Source: Tetracentron sinense (taxonomy: Eukaryota > Streptophyta > Magnoliopsida > Trochodendrales > Trochodendraceae). From it: a stretch of DNA of 64,000 nt. Within the stretch, counting starts at the first letter, position 1. Every line of letters starts with the position of its first letter. Under the pieces are notes generated by a model. That model worked only from the letters and a program-made list of their open reading frames with translations, ran no database searches and was not told where the DNA came from. The DNA lies in NCBI GenBank assembly GCA_015143295.1, contig CM026564.1, positions 12,388,416 to 12,452,415 on the forward strand. The letters run 5' to 3'. The translations under genes and the position numbers were made by a program. Positions 45,401 to 57,021 of this stretch are shown here, one piece after another.

Positions 45401-47723
45401 CGAAGTACCACATTTTTGTGTTTTGCGATTTAAAGGCAGTATGAATAACAAGGCACTTAAGGTCATCCTTTCTCACATACACAGTTTTTAAACTTTGTTT
45501 AGACATTTGAATATTGTTCTGTGTAGTAGTGACCTTTTTCTTTTTTGATCTTCTAGACCTCTTTCTGTTCAGTTCAGTTATAGCAGAATGATTTGTCACA
45601 TTCTTTCCTCTTGAGTAATCATAAGGAGTGAATGGACCATTTTCATTTCTAGACATTTGAGCAATCCTATTGACATCTTCGCTCAAAATTCTAGATTTTT
45701 CAGCCAGAACTTGAATCTGTATTTTAAGATTCCCTTGACTTTGATTTTGGTTCCATGAACCATTTCGGGGAGCTCTTCTAAACGCATTACAGTTTGGTCG
45801 TATGTGACCTCTTACACCACAAAAGTGACATGTGGGTATGAATCTAGAAAGAGGAGGAGGATTTCTTCTAAAAGGAATTTGATTCCTCAAAGCATTCACC
45901 CTAGGAGCTGCATTTCTAGGCTTTACAACATTTGTATAAACCTTAGTACTTGATGTGGAAGGTACATTCACTTTGGGATCAGAATGTATTGGTTCAAACA
46001 CAGCACTAGCCATTGTACCAACATCTAAAGGACCAGCTGGTGTGTCAGCTTGTCCTATCCCAGATCTATTAGAATTTGATCCATATTTTCTAACTAATTC
46101 ATCTAGGCAGCTAGTATTTCCAAACATTCTTACTTCTTTCTCAAGAGTATAGACCTTCTGAATCAAGTCAGTCTTGTCTTTAAGGGTTATTTGATGTTCT
46201 TTTTCAAGAAATTTTACCTTATCGACAAGAGAATCTTTTAAAGATTCCAGCTCCACTAATAGAGTCCTAGACTCTCCAACTTCTTTCAAGGAAGTGTCTC
46301 TTTCAACTTCTAATTTCCAGACAACATTTGTCAATGAGACATTTTCTTCCAAAAGACATTTAACTTTTTCAACAAAAGCTTCTTTCTCATTTTCAAGTTG
46401 ACTAACTAGAGCATTCCGCTCTTTTGCTTCTAGTTTACAAGTATCTCTTTCATTTTGAATGATTTTGAGTTTTTTGCTCAAAGAGATTTTTGCTTTAGTC
46501 AGTTTCAAACTTTCAGAATACAACTTATCATAAGTTGTTTTCAAATCTTCATCACTTTCAGAGTCAGTATGACTCTTCTCAGTGTCTCCACTAGACTCAG
46601 CGTGACTACTTTCATCACTTCTATCCTTCTCATCAACCACCAAGGTAGTCTCAAGAATCCCAGAAAGGGATACAGTGAAAGCAGTATGATTATCAGTTTC
46701 TTCACTTGAAGAAGAACTGTCTGATTCTTTATTCTCGGAATCACTGTCATCCCAACAGGCATTCATCACCTTGCCCTTACTTTTCTTCTTGTTAGGACAG
46801 TTAGGTGAAATATGACCGAAGCCATGACATTCATAACATTGAACACCTTGGGGTTTCTTGTCGCCACTCTTGGAATTTTTCTTGATTTCCCAGGGCTTAG
46901 ACTTTGACTTCTCAAAAGATTTTCCTCCCTGTTTAGGATTGAACCTCTTTTTCGTTCTAAAAAATTTTTGAATTTTTTTAACGAAGAGAGCCATTTCTTC
47001 CTCATCCATCTCTCCATCACTGTTATCGTCATCCCAAGATTCCTTAATTGATTTCAAGGCTAAAGATTTGGTTTTCTTGGATGGTCAAAGATTGAGTTCA
47101 TAAGTTTGGAGTGAACCAACTAATTCTTCAATCTTCAGTGAGTCAACATTTTTACTCTCTTTAATAGCAGTGACCTTAGGTTGAAATCTCTCAGGTAGAG
47201 ATCTAAGGACTTTTCTAACTATCTTGGACTCAGTTAATCTTTCACCTAAGTTGAAACTAGCATTGACAATGTCACTAAGTTTTGCATAAAATTCATCAAA
47301 TGTGTCATCATCTTCCATTTTCAAATATTCAAATTTGGTGGTTAACATTTGGAGTTTTGAGATTTTAACAGTGGTCGTACCCTAATGGGTAATCTCTAGA
47401 ATGTCCCATGCCTCCTTTGTTGTTTCACATGAAGAAATTCGTCTGAATTCCTCAGCTGTGACTGCAGTAAAGATAGCATTGAGTCCTTTAGTATTCCAAC
47501 CACTTGTCTCAAGCTCTTCTCTGGTCCATTCATTAGAATATTTGACGACAGTCAAATCACCTAGAGTTTTCATAGGCGTAGTCCACCCATTTTGAATAGA
47601 CATCCAAATTCTCTCGTCAATAGATTTGAGAAAAGCTCTCATACGGGCTTTCCAATATGAGTAATTATTCCCATCGAACAGTGGGGGATGAGAGACTGAA
47701 CCGCCCTCTCTTAGAGAACTCAT
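42414..47723 (-). pseudogene. gag-pol: gag-pol of copia G (broken)
   Basis: One frame from MSSLREGGS (47723) through Gag with an N-terminal core (FDGNNYSYWKARM), knuckle CYECHGFGHISPNC, a long Lys/Glu/Ser-rich coiled coil (about 45.95-46.65 kb), a second knuckle CHFCGVRGHIRPNC, protease WYFDSGCSRHMTG (near 45370-45415), GAG-pre-integrase LWHRRLGHMNF, and integrase (HMDLMGP; RSDHGKEFEN; QQNGVVERKNR). Then RT ([40 protein letters not shown]) and RNase H (SDADWAGN; TAEAEYIA; HIDIRHHFIRD). Stops near 47382 and 47085, frameshifts near 44215 and 43460-43510, and a stop at the start of the ADILTKPL tail (near 42495). Confidence 0.92.
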
Positions 47724-47778
47724 GATCACAGAGTAAGATATACAGGATCACACTAAATGGGTTAGAATTAAAGGTGAA

Positions 47779-47793
47779 CTCGCTCTTATACCA
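47779..47793 (-). other. Primer binding site of G
   Basis: On the minus strand TGGTATAAGAGCGAG, two bases after the 5' LTR end. It is close to the Met-tRNA site with C changed to A at position 7. Confidence 0.75.
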
Positions 47794-47795
47794 AT

Positions 47796-48997
47796 TGAAA
47801 TTACTCTGATCAATGATCTCTATGACCTAGAGGGGGGGTGAATAGGTCTATCTAAGAACTTCTAACCAATTTTTATTTTTTTTAATTAATTAGTTAGAAA
47901 TCCATAGACAATTCACACAAACAATCCACACAAATGAAACACACCAGATTTTTACGTGGAAAACCCCTATGGGAAAAAACCACGGGACCTCGTCCAGCAA
48001 CAAACTTCACTACAAGAAGAATTCAAGTACAAGACAAGACCTTACCCAAACCGGACTCGACGTTCCTAGGTACAGAATCTTACTCTTGATTTCTACGAAC
48101 CAGCAGGTTCGATCTCCGCCGTTGCAGCTTCGGTTCCTAACTGACCAAATCTTCTCATGCTACTTCAATACCACGATCACACACGATCGATCTTCTTCCA
48201 TGAAGGCTCTGGATCATACACCGGACACACACACAAAGTTTAGGGTTGTGAATCAATTTAGAGATTCAAACCCTAGAGGGATTTCATACAGATCTGAGAT
48301 CACATAATGCAAGATCAAAAGAATAGATCTATACTTGCATTCTCTAGGATGATTGAAAAAGGAGGGATCACTAAAGATCTATGAGGAACAATGGAAAAAG
48401 CCCTAGAAGGGTTTCTCAGACCTCTACTCTTTCAAAAATAAACAAAGATATGAATTAGGTCTCCAAAAAGTTGTTTATATAGGGTTTAGAAAAGAGTCCA
48501 GAAAAAATAAAATTATGTTTACGAGGACCGATCGATCGGTGCTTATAACCGATCGCTCGGTCCAAAACCAATCGATCGCTACTTTCACCGAGAGATCGGT
48601 TAAAAATAGTCTCTTTGGAAAAATACCCCATACAAAGTTTTTGACCAGTCGATAGCCACCGATCGCTCGGTAGGCCAACGATCGATCGGTCGCAACACCG
48701 AGCGATCGGTTGAGACAGAATTTCAACCTAAACATTTTTCTTTTGTTTTTGTTTGATTCAAATGAGATCAAAACTCTTTGGTAGGCTTAAAACTATCCTC
48801 CTAGGTATGTTTAGAGTTATCTAACCTAGGAAGGGGTCTCTAAGTCCATTACCTGTCTAGATACGGAGTAGAAGCTTTTTCTTCAATATCTTCAGCCTTC
48901 TTGAAACTTTAACTCTTCTGACAAGTTGAACAAGACACAACACTCATGACCTATCTAATGATCATGGAATTTGCTAACTCCTATTTCTGGATTTACA
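47796..48997 (-). mobile_element. 5' LTR of G
   Basis: It runs on the minus strand from TGTAAATCCAGAAATAGG (48997) to CAGAGTAATTTCA (47796). Confidence 0.92.
48474..48710 (-). promoter_or_regulatory. U3 palindrome array and TATA box of G 5' LTR
   Basis: Palindromes between 48527 (ACCGATCGATCGGT) and 48710 (ACCGAGCGATCGGT) in two blocks around TCTCTTTGGAAAAATACCCC, followed in the minus sense by TTTATATAGG (48474-48483). Confidence 0.68.
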
Positions 48998-49589
48998 GTC
49001 GAAGTTGTAGATCACCTCTCTATTGGGATGAAGTTGGTGAGAGGAAAGTTTTTGGTCCTGAAATGATCGAACGGACCACAGAAAGGGTCAAAGTCATCAG
49101 GGAGCGATTGAAAACTGTTCAAGATAGGCAGAAGAGCTATGCGGATACTCACCGCAGAGATTTGGAATTCCAAGTTGGGGATCGGGTCTTTGTGAAGATT
49201 TCTCTGAGTTGGGGAATCATGCGATTCGGGAAGAAAGGAAAGCTCAGTCCTAGGTACATGGGACCATTTGAGATCATCGCGAGGGTTGGTGAGGTTACTT
49301 ACAGGGTAGAACTACCGCCTCCATGGCAGCGGTCCATAATGTATTTCACGACTCTATGCTTAGGAAATACATTCCAGATCCATCTCACATCATTGCTCTT
49401 GATCCCGTGAAGATTCGAGACGATCTCACCTTGGTTGAGCAACCAGTTCAGATCTTGGGTCGTCAAGATTAAGTCTTGCTCACCAAGACTATCCCTTTAG
49501 TCCTTGTGAGATGGTAGCATCATTCCTAGGAAGAAGCTACGTGGGAGCGAGAAGTTGAAGTGAAGGAAAAGTACCCTCACTTGTTTTGA
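48998..49589 (+). pseudogene. pol: pol of element C, part after G (integrase end and chromodomain)
   Basis: After the GTCGA copy the frame resumes as [42 protein letters not shown], then a frameshift at about 49320 and a chromodomain remnant ending KYPHLF-stop (49589). Proves that G interrupts C. Confidence 0.9.
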
Positions 49590-49670
49590 GTAGTTTTTCT
49601 TCATTGGTTTGTATGTATTTTGTTTTGTTGTACTTTCGGTGTCATTCTAATTTCGATGACGAAATTCTTG

Positions 49671-49684
49671 TAAGGGGTGAGGGA
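49671..49684 (+). other. Polypurine tract of C
   Basis: TAAGGGGTGAGGGA immediately before the 3' LTR; an AATTTCGATGACGAAATT inverted repeat lies 5' of it. Confidence 0.75.
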
Positions 49685-49919
49685 TGTAGAACCCCGAATC
49701 CGTATTTCACTAAGTAGTGAATAGTGTATGAATAGTGCTCAAGTGTGGTTTTGTACACTAATGGGCCTTATGTTAATATACGTGTTTGGAATTATGGTGT
49801 GCATGTTCTAATAGGTCTATATATGCTTAAGGAGTGTGTTTAGAGCATAAAAGGTGTTGGAAGTGGGATTGGAAAAGATCCAAGTAGTGAAATAAGGTTT
49901 TATAGCAAAACAGGGGATC

Positions 49920-50170
49920 ACCGATCGCTCGATGATAACCTCCGATCGACCGGTCTTATACCGATCGCTTGATAGGTATCGATCGGTTAACTTTATTGTA
50001 TGGGGAAAATTCTAGAGAGGGTGTTTTCAATCTAACTCTCGGTTGAAACCACCAATCGACCGGTAAGCCACCGATTGCTCGGTTTGTACCACCGATCGAT
50101 CGATCATACGCAAATTTTCTTCATTAAGGGTGTTTAAGACTTTAGCCACTACCCTTTGCCTATATAAAGG
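49920..50170 (+). promoter_or_regulatory. U3 palindrome array and TATA box of C 3' LTR
   Basis: Palindromes from 49920 to 50104, partly decayed, then CTATATAAAGG ending at 50170. Confidence 0.65.
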
Positions 50171-50700
50171 CTGGGTTCATGCCTTAGGGTTTCAAAAACC
50201 CTTTGTGCATTATTTTGAGAGACGTTTGAGAGGAGAAGAAGGAGGAGAGAAACTAGGTGTTGCTCAAGCTTGAAGGAAGATCAAGATCCTTCCATTCTTT
50301 CGGTGTTTCTCAACAAAGAACTTGAGGTTCAAGTGTTCCAAGCTTTTGGAATCAAAACAACTGATTTCACCAAGGTAGATACACTCTACTACCAATCTTG
50401 CAATACTACTAGTTACCTTGGGTTGTTTATCTTACTATCTACTATATATGTACCTTGATTTGTTATGTTGTGAAAGGTTGTTTTATACTTAGATGTAAGT
50501 TATCATTATGATGCTCTAAGTGTTTGATTTAATGCCTCTAAGAGTTTTTGGGTGTCAAAATATGCTAGTACTCTTGTATGCTCATGGGCTCCCATGTCTC
50601 GCATGAATCGATGTTTTTCATGGATTGTCTCAATGCTACGAAAAGGGTTTTCGAACAAATGACTAATAAGGAATGATTTTAAGCAACTCCATGTTTTGTC

Positions 50701-50886
50701 TAAGATCGGTTCACAAGCTCTAAGGACCATGATACACACTCACAAGAACTCCATGATATCTCTAAGATCGTTTCACAAGCTCTAAGGACCATGATACACA
50801 CTCACAAGAACTCCATGATATCTCTAAGATCGTTTCACAAGCTCTAAGGATCACAAATGAAATGCTCTAAGATCTCTACGGTATTG
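50701..50886 (+). repeat. 62-bp tandem repeat in C 3' LTR
   Basis: TAAGATCG(G/T)TTCACAAGCTC starts at 50701, 50763 and 50825; the third copy diverges after AAGGATCAC. The 5' LTR (32459-32560) has one copy fewer. Confidence 0.8.
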
Positions 50887-51181
50887 TCTCTATGGTTTTG
50901 CTTTATGCTCTATGTCTCTATGGATCATAAATGACTCTAAGTAACTCCATGAACTTTATAAACTCACAAGAACTCACAAGACTATGATTATCGCTTGACT
51001 CACACGGTATTGGCTTTGGTTTTGGTTTTCAGATCTCATCTCACATGCTATTTCACGGTTTCCACGCTCTTACACGTTTTAAGGATTTCATTCTCCATGA
51101 TTCGCATATTCTATGCTATTATTGCTTTATCGTTATTAGTTTGTATACGCTGAGTATTCCACGCTCAGCCGATATTTGTTA

Positions 51182-51325
51182 TCATCGGTAGGTGCTCGGG
51201 TTCCTTTTGATTTGTGTGGCACGGAACCTTGGGTAGAGGAAGAGTACTTCGACCCGGAGCCTTCCATGGATCACTACCAGGACAATGGTGCATTAAATAG
51301 GTGTCATGACTTCGACTTTTGTTGA
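51182..51325 (+). CDS. LTR short open frame of C, 3' copy (no ATG)
   Basis: VPFDLCGTEPWVEEEYFDPEP and the ending DFDFC-stop. Same reading as the 5' copy, with a few substitutions and no frame loss, and again no MSAG ATG. Confidence 0.3.
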   Translation, partial: SSVGARVPFDLCGTEPWVEEEYFDPEPSMDHYQDNGALNRCHDFDFC

Positions 51326-51602
51326 TCTACTTAGAACGATATAGTGTTTTGTTAGGTGAGAGTGGGACTTGTCCACTCCACCCCTTTTGGATATTTACAT
51401 ATACAATTGTATTTTGCTGGTTCACGTGTGGACCAAGTTATAGGAGTAATTACTTTGCTTCTGCTATGTTTAGTGTATTTTGTTTTCACTGTGCATTATA
51501 AATCGTTTCCGCTGTGTTTGTCTGTGTACTCTGGCAGGTTTTCTTGTGTGCCTTATATATCATATGGGAAGTATGATACAGCGGTCACGAGTCAAAGTAT
51601 CC

Positions 51603-52175
51603 ATAGCCTAGACGAATTTAATATGGCGTTTTCTATTTGTTTATCAATTGAGGAATGCTAGGATGAATTTTAGGGTTACATTAAATCTTAGAGAAATTGT
51701 TTCTCTCAATGATTTCCCAAGCATTAAAGGAAAATAGTTTTTTTTAATGATGATCTAAAGCCCTAAGAATTCATTATTGACATGCTTACTTTCTTTGCTC
51801 TAGGGTTTTTCTATTAAATGTTAATAGAGGCCTTAACCATATGGGAAAGAGTTTCCCTAAGGTTAACAAAACTCTTGTTGAGGTTATGGACTTTTTAAGT
51901 AATTTGTCATGCCATGTTATTATTCATAGTTGATGAATAGCTAATATATATATGCTTGTTGAATGGTGGATGGGTTCCCTGATCATGCCTTCTTCTCCCT
52001 CTATTCTCTTCTCTTTCTTCTTATGGGTTGTGCTCGCCTTGAGCATCCTATTTTGGATGGTTTCTCAAGGGTTCTTAATTTGAATATGATGTAATCTTAG
52101 TATTAGGAGTTGCTGATTTTTCTTTGGAGAAATCGTATTGAAGATCGAAGATGATGGTGTTCGCATAGAGAATAA
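51603..52175 (+). mobile_element. B interior 1, second part
   Basis: Non-coding. The stretch at 51960-52030 (GATGGGTTCCCTGATCATGCC, then a CT-rich run) parallels 54720-54780 in interior 2. No clear polypurine tract precedes LTR2. Confidence 0.6.
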
Positions 52176-54300
52176 TGTTAGACATGTATGCCCAGAAAGC
52201 CATTCTGGAATTGTATTTAACTATTTTTAAATCAATAAATACATATTTTACATTCACACATTGTCTTCTACATTGGGTAATATATCGAAAGTATCTCATT
52301 GGATGAGACTACTTTGTCCCTTAGGTAACATTGTAGGAAAACCATCCAATTAGTTGATAACTGATTGCTAAGGAGATATGGTTTTTCCGGTTCCTTGTAG
52401 ACCTAAAATTGTTCTAAGTTAATCAGGATGTATCTAGACAATGTATTCCTAATAACTTACACATTGTTAATTTCATATGATGGAGTGATGAATCTCAATC
52501 ACTGAGAGAAGGGTCTCTTGACTAAGATGTGGATATAAGTAAGAAGTACTTACATTGCAACTGGATCACTCAGTGGATACCCTTAGAAATATACTTTCTT
52601 TATATTTAGGGTAGTCCATTTGACAGATTGTCCTTAACCTGAGAGGTCAACATCTTCTCTAGTATTTGCCTATGTAGCTTTGATGTAGCCAATCGTCAAT
52701 GTCCAACACACCGGACTAAATACAGGCTCGTTGGGTTATGTACGCTGTACTGGAAGAACTGTGTGTATGCTCAACAAGGATTTCACTACTCTTACAGAGT
52801 AAATAATATTGAGTTGATACTTGTCAAAACTGGACTTGAAAAACCCAGCGCTGGTATTTATTGATGAAATGGTTTTATCGAGGAATTTATTTTCTGTATA
52901 AAAGAAATGTAATTATTATTATTATTTCTTTTAAAGAAATTTTAAAATGTTTTGCAAGTCCAAGTTTGACTAAAAGTATCAAAGAGAATGGGTTCTCAAT
53001 ATAAGCCAGGGATTAATGACAGTATTAGATATTGTCCCGTAAGCTTATAACAATATTGGAAGTGGTGGGACGCATCTGTAAACAAATCTTGAGATATAAA
53101 TACATGCAAGTAATTCTCTATTTTTTGGGGGTTAATCACATTGTGTTAATGGACATTAATTGTGATTGGTGGAAGTCCAGGGATATAGATAACAATTTTA
53201 TTATCCTAATGGAGTGTAGGAAAGGTGTTTCCTAGTAACAATGCTTTAACCAAAAGGTTGAGTACTTGGTCCCACAACCGGAAATAGGAGATCCCTTTAG
53301 ATCCCACACACAAGGACTTTCTTAAAGTATTCAATCTAATAATTTATGAAATTAATTTATTTCTCTAAGAAATCACTATATGGTATAGTGGAGCTCTAAA
53401 ATTGACCAAAGGGTTAAGAACCCATGATGTGACGTGTTGGGGTGGGACCCACCTAGGGTGGGACGCCCACTCCATGGAGATTACTTTATTGTTAATCATT
53501 AATTAGTTTCTAATTAATTAAACACCTTATAAGATAAGGTTTGTTAGTTAGTTAGTTAGTTACTAATTAAAGATTCCTTGTTGGACAAGGATTCTTCTAG
53601 TTTCTTGCTAATCAAGGAATCCTAATTGGATTAGGATAAGGATATGATTAGTTAGTTACTAAAAGATAAGATTAGTTTCTATTTTTTATTATTCCTAATT
53701 AATTATGGAGAAACCAAATAGGAAACTAATTTGAGGAATTCTAATTGGATTAGAAAGTGGAAACTTGGGTTGCAACCAACCCAAGGTAGCCTATTTAAAG
53801 AGAGACGTCCAAGGCTTTGGGACATTATTATTTTTCCAGAAATTTTCAGATTTGGAAATCCCTCTCCTCTCCTCAATCTCACGCCCCTCTCTCCCTATCC
53901 TTGTGGTGTACGGTCCAGCCCCTTTGCCCCCTTTTCTTCTTCTCTTGTGTTCTTAGTTTTTGAAGATCAAGAAGAGGATCAAGAAAGGTTCTTTATAATA
54001 AAAGATTGGATCTTTTATTCAAGATCCTAGAGCTGGATATTTGGAAGGGCCATTAGCTTCCATTAGAGAAAGCTTTAAAGAAAAAGAAGGTCCGTGTGGA
54101 TTGCGAAGGAGACTTGGCATTAGTGAAGTTTTGCCGGTATAGCTTTTATCGTAGATTTGACTTAACAATTTCAAAGTCGCAAAGGTATTGTGATTTTTAC
54201 TCTCATTGAATAAAATCGATTAGAATCTTAGTCAGATCTTGGGATTCGATGTATGCCCCCAAGAACTGTTTTCCTAAAATTAAAAAGAGGCATACTTTCA
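52176..54300 (+). mobile_element. B LTR2 (2125 bp, uninterrupted)
   Basis: TGTTAGACATGTATGCCC to GGCATACTTTCA. It is the only unbroken B LTR and serves as reference for LTR1. Considerable divergence from LTR1. No coding frame. Confidence 0.82.
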
Positions 54301-54888
54301 GTGGTATCAGAGCCTTGGCTATGCTTCTCTTTGATTTTACGGCATATCTAATTTTCATTAGATCATATTACCCTCCCTATAAATTTTGGGGGCTCTAGTG
54401 ATGAATCTTTTAGATTCTTGATCACTTCTTGATTATTAGATAATCATTAGTAGGGCTAACCCTGTTATTATTGAGGGAATAAAAATTAAGCCCATAGAAA
54501 TTAGTGTGAGACTAATTTCAAGTTTGGATGATTCCAAAGCCTCTCGAAATTTAGTAGGGACAAATATTTAGTGATATCTAAATCTTGATCATAGCCCTTA
54601 AGGATTTAGAGATCCTTATTAGAAGTAAATTAAATTGTTTAATTTATTTTGAGAGCCCCGGGCTAGCATAAATAATATATAATATATTTAAGATGATAAA
54701 TAAATATTATTTTATGTGTTTGATGGGTTCCACAAATCATACCTCCTTCTCTTTCCCCTCCCCTCCCCTTTTTCTTATTTTTAGAATAAGGATTCTGATT
54801 TATGGTGGACTAAATCAACCGAAGGAGATGCCCGGAGAACCATTGCAAGATAGCAAATTGTAGTAGGGCTTTTATTATTGTAGAACCC
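54301..54888 (+). mobile_element. B interior 2, first part
   Basis: Primer site TGGTATCAGAGCC at 54302-54314, then non-coding sequence homologous to 19035-19370. Ends at ATTAT, the probable target site of H. Confidence 0.78.
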
Positions 54889-55145
54889 CGAAACTTTTGT
54901 ATATGCCTTGGGATGTGTTTCAAGGCATGAGGCATATGTAATCTCAAAAGAATTCATGAAATGAGAATTTGAAGTCTTTGAGAATCTTTGCAAGAATGCC
55001 ATAATTAATTAAATAAATTATTTAAAAATGTCTATAAGCCTCGAAAGTGTCCTAGTCAAGTTTAGGAGATGTTAGAATAGCAGAGGAAAATGTTCAAGTA
55101 GTAAGAATGGGTGAAAAGTGAACTCAGCAGCAGATTTGCAGAGCA

Positions 55146-55380
55146 ACCGATCGCTCGGTCTTGAGTAGCGATCGATCGGTCCAAAACCGATCGATCGGAG
55201 GCTATCAACTGGTCAATTTTTTTGTGTGGGAAAATTTTCCAGAGAGTATGTTTTTGACCGGTAGCTCGGTCAATAACACCGATCCCTCAGTAGGCAACCG
55301 ATCGATCGGTCTTCGCGTTTTTGCAGAAATATCAGTAAGGTCTATCTCGTCTTTTGGGGGTTAAACCCTTTCTTATAAGG
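55146..55380 (+). promoter_or_regulatory. U3 palindrome array and TATA-like box of H
   Basis: Palindromes from 55146 to 55310 in two blocks around GGAAAATTTTCCAGAGAG; TCTTATAAGG at 55371-55380. Confidence 0.62.
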
Positions 55381-56289
55381 CTTGCCCGAGCCTTAGGGCC
55401 CCATTCACTACACTTAGGAGATTTTGAGAGATAGAGAGAGAGGAGAAGGGGATTCCTAACCTAGGTTTTCCTCTTGAGAAGAGATCAAGAGTTGGGCTAC
55501 CCAAGATTTGTTCCAAAACTTGGATTCTTCAAAGCCAAGCCTCAAGCTCGTGGGGGAGTCTCTCTCAAGCAAGGGCAGCATTTCCAAGGTATTTTCAAGA
55601 GGGTTTCCTTCCCACTCAAGCCTTCTTCAAGCCAGAGTCCTCCTTCTTGCAAGTTGGAGCTTCAATAAAGGCTTCCGCCCAAGATCAAGCCTTGACTCAA
55701 GGTTAGTACACCCTACTAACTTCCCCTAGTAATAACCTAGTTTTCTATTGTGAAATGTGACTCTTGATATTAGGGTTCTTCCTTATGAAATGTATCATCT
55801 CAAATAAATTTAAACAAGATAAGAAAAGGGTATGGATGTGTATGGAGTTTGATTGAGGCAATTGGATGCCGAAATGTATGGATGTGTGTTGTGTGTAAAA
55901 AGGAAAATGGAGGATGGGCATTTCATAAATAACAAACCTACCTTTATGATTGAATGGAAAACATGCACTAAAAAGAATAAGATGAAGTACTAAGGAACGT
56001 TGCATGTTATGTGTTTGACAAAATGCCTAAACTATGAGCAAATGTCTTAAATGAAGAAAATGGAAGTAGGTCATAGGCATATGTTCTTATGAATGATGAA
56101 TTGACCAAATGCCATGTAAATTACTCAAATTTTCATATGCTTGTACTATGAATTTAATTGTGATGCATACCTCTCTTGTTATCCGCATTCCCATGATTTT
56201 CACCATTGCTACGAACACGAGCACCCATGTATGCATGAACCGAGATTTCAAGAGCATATGCATATAATAATCAATAAGAAAACATTACA

Positions 56290-56624
56290 TGTCAAGGAGG
56301 TTGGTAGCCTAGGAAAATTAGGGTACTAGCCTCTGGCTCATAAGAAAACTAAGCAAGTAACTAAAATCAAGCATACGTCAAGGAGGTTGGTAGCCCAGGA
56401 ACATTCGGGTACTAGCCTCTGGCTCACAAGAAAACCATATATCAAGGGGGTTGGCAACCCAGGGAGATTTGGGTGCTAGCCTCTGGCTCACAAGTAAATG
56501 AAACATGTCAAGAAGGTTGGTAGCCCAGGGACATTCGGGTACTAGCCTCTGGCTCACAAGAAAACCATATATCAAGGAGGTTGGCAGCCCAGGGACATTC
56601 GGGTGCTAGCCTCTGACTCACAAG
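56290..56624 (+). repeat. Five-unit hairpin array in H
   Basis: Units TCAAGGAGGTTGG...CTAGCCTCTGG. Unit 3 has GGGG opposite CCTC, still pairable as G-U in RNA; unit 4 has AAGG, which weakens the outer pair. More diverged than the D array. Confidence 0.8.
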
Positions 56625-56916
56625 TTACAAGATGCAAGTTTACAAGATGATGACAAGGCAATCATGCATGCACGCATACATGATTTCCTCAAGCCATACC
56701 GAGACATGAAACGGATTTCCAAGCATGAGTGTTTATCGGAGTTTTTGCATTCATGCACACACGTCAAGATGACTGTATCGTACCATGTTTAATATTGTTC
56801 TTTTGTGATGTTCCTATTACTGCTTTGTATTGTATTACTGTTGTTGTGTTTTATTAATTGTTATGGTTAGCTAGTTGCTTGTACTCGCTGAGTATTTCAT
56901 GCTCAGCCGTACTTTC

Positions 56917-57021
56917 ATGTCCATAGGTACTGAGGGAGCCCTCGACCTAGAGCCTTGGGTCGAGGAAGAGTACATAGAGGAGAGAGAGCTATCTATTCCA
57001 CTACAGTCTCAGGCGGACTGA
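56917..57021 (+). CDS. LTR short ORF, 34 aa (PWVEEEY) in H
   Basis: The start ATGTCCATAGGT gives MSIG; LDLEPWVEEEYIEE follows. The stop at 57019 is early. The downstream phase still reads DLDVWPYLDYC-stop, equal to the tail in D, so one frame change separates the halves. Confidence 0.38.
   Translation: MSIGTEGALDLEPWVEEEYIEERELSIPLQSQAD

Larger units (their letters stand above)
37857..48997 (-). mobile_element. Ty1/copia element G (SIRE/Maximus type, 11.1 kb)
   Basis: The minus-strand element is flanked by GTCGA (37852-37856 and 48998-49002) inside the pol of C. LTRs are 1219 and 1202 bp. Order in its own sense: 5' LTR 47796-48997, PBS, gag-pol, a 1.2-kb non-coding gap, an extra ORF, PPT, 3' LTR 37857-39075. 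Integrase before RT fixes it as Ty1/copia; long coiled-coil Gag and an extra ORF after pol suggest the SIRE lineage. Stops and frameshifts in gag-pol. Confidence 0.93.
19371..51602 (+). mobile_element. Degenerate Ty3/gypsy chromovirus C, host of E, F and G
   Basis: 5' LTR (19371-33327, split by E and F), PBS, leader, gag, intron, pol (split by G), PPT and 3' LTR (49685-51602). Its own sequence is about 9.5 kb. Many stops and frameshifts in gag and pol show it is inactive. The 3' LTR gives intact empty sites for E (...CTACCAATCTTGCAATAC, 50389-50406) and F (GCTAGTACTCTTG, near 50566). The target duplication of C is not recognisable because the far end of the 3' LTR is lost. Confidence 0.88.
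49685..51602 (+). mobile_element. 3' LTR of C, missing its last ~37 bp
   Basis: It starts TGTAGAACCCCG and follows the 5' LTR to GTCAAAGTATCC. There the 5' LTR continues CTAACTACTAGGGG, while here B interior sequence starts. It carries uninterrupted versions of the sites where E and F hit the 5' LTR. Confidence 0.88.
2099..54888 (+). mobile_element. B-family non-coding LTR element, LTR-interior-LTR-interior, broken by nested insertions
   Basis: LTR1 is pieced together from 2099-2627, 7573-9148 and 18949-19020 (about 2.18 kb). Interior 1 is 19021-19370 plus 51603-52175. LTR2 is 52176-54300, interior 2 is 54301-54888. Both LTRs are followed by a primer site (TGGTATCAGAG) and by homologous leader sequence. 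No gag or pol similarity is visible in the interior, so it would depend on other elements for movement (LARD-like). The extra primer site after LTR2 means a tandem or recombined array, not a simple two-LTR element. The likely left target site is TCTAG at 2094-2098. Confidence 0.65.
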
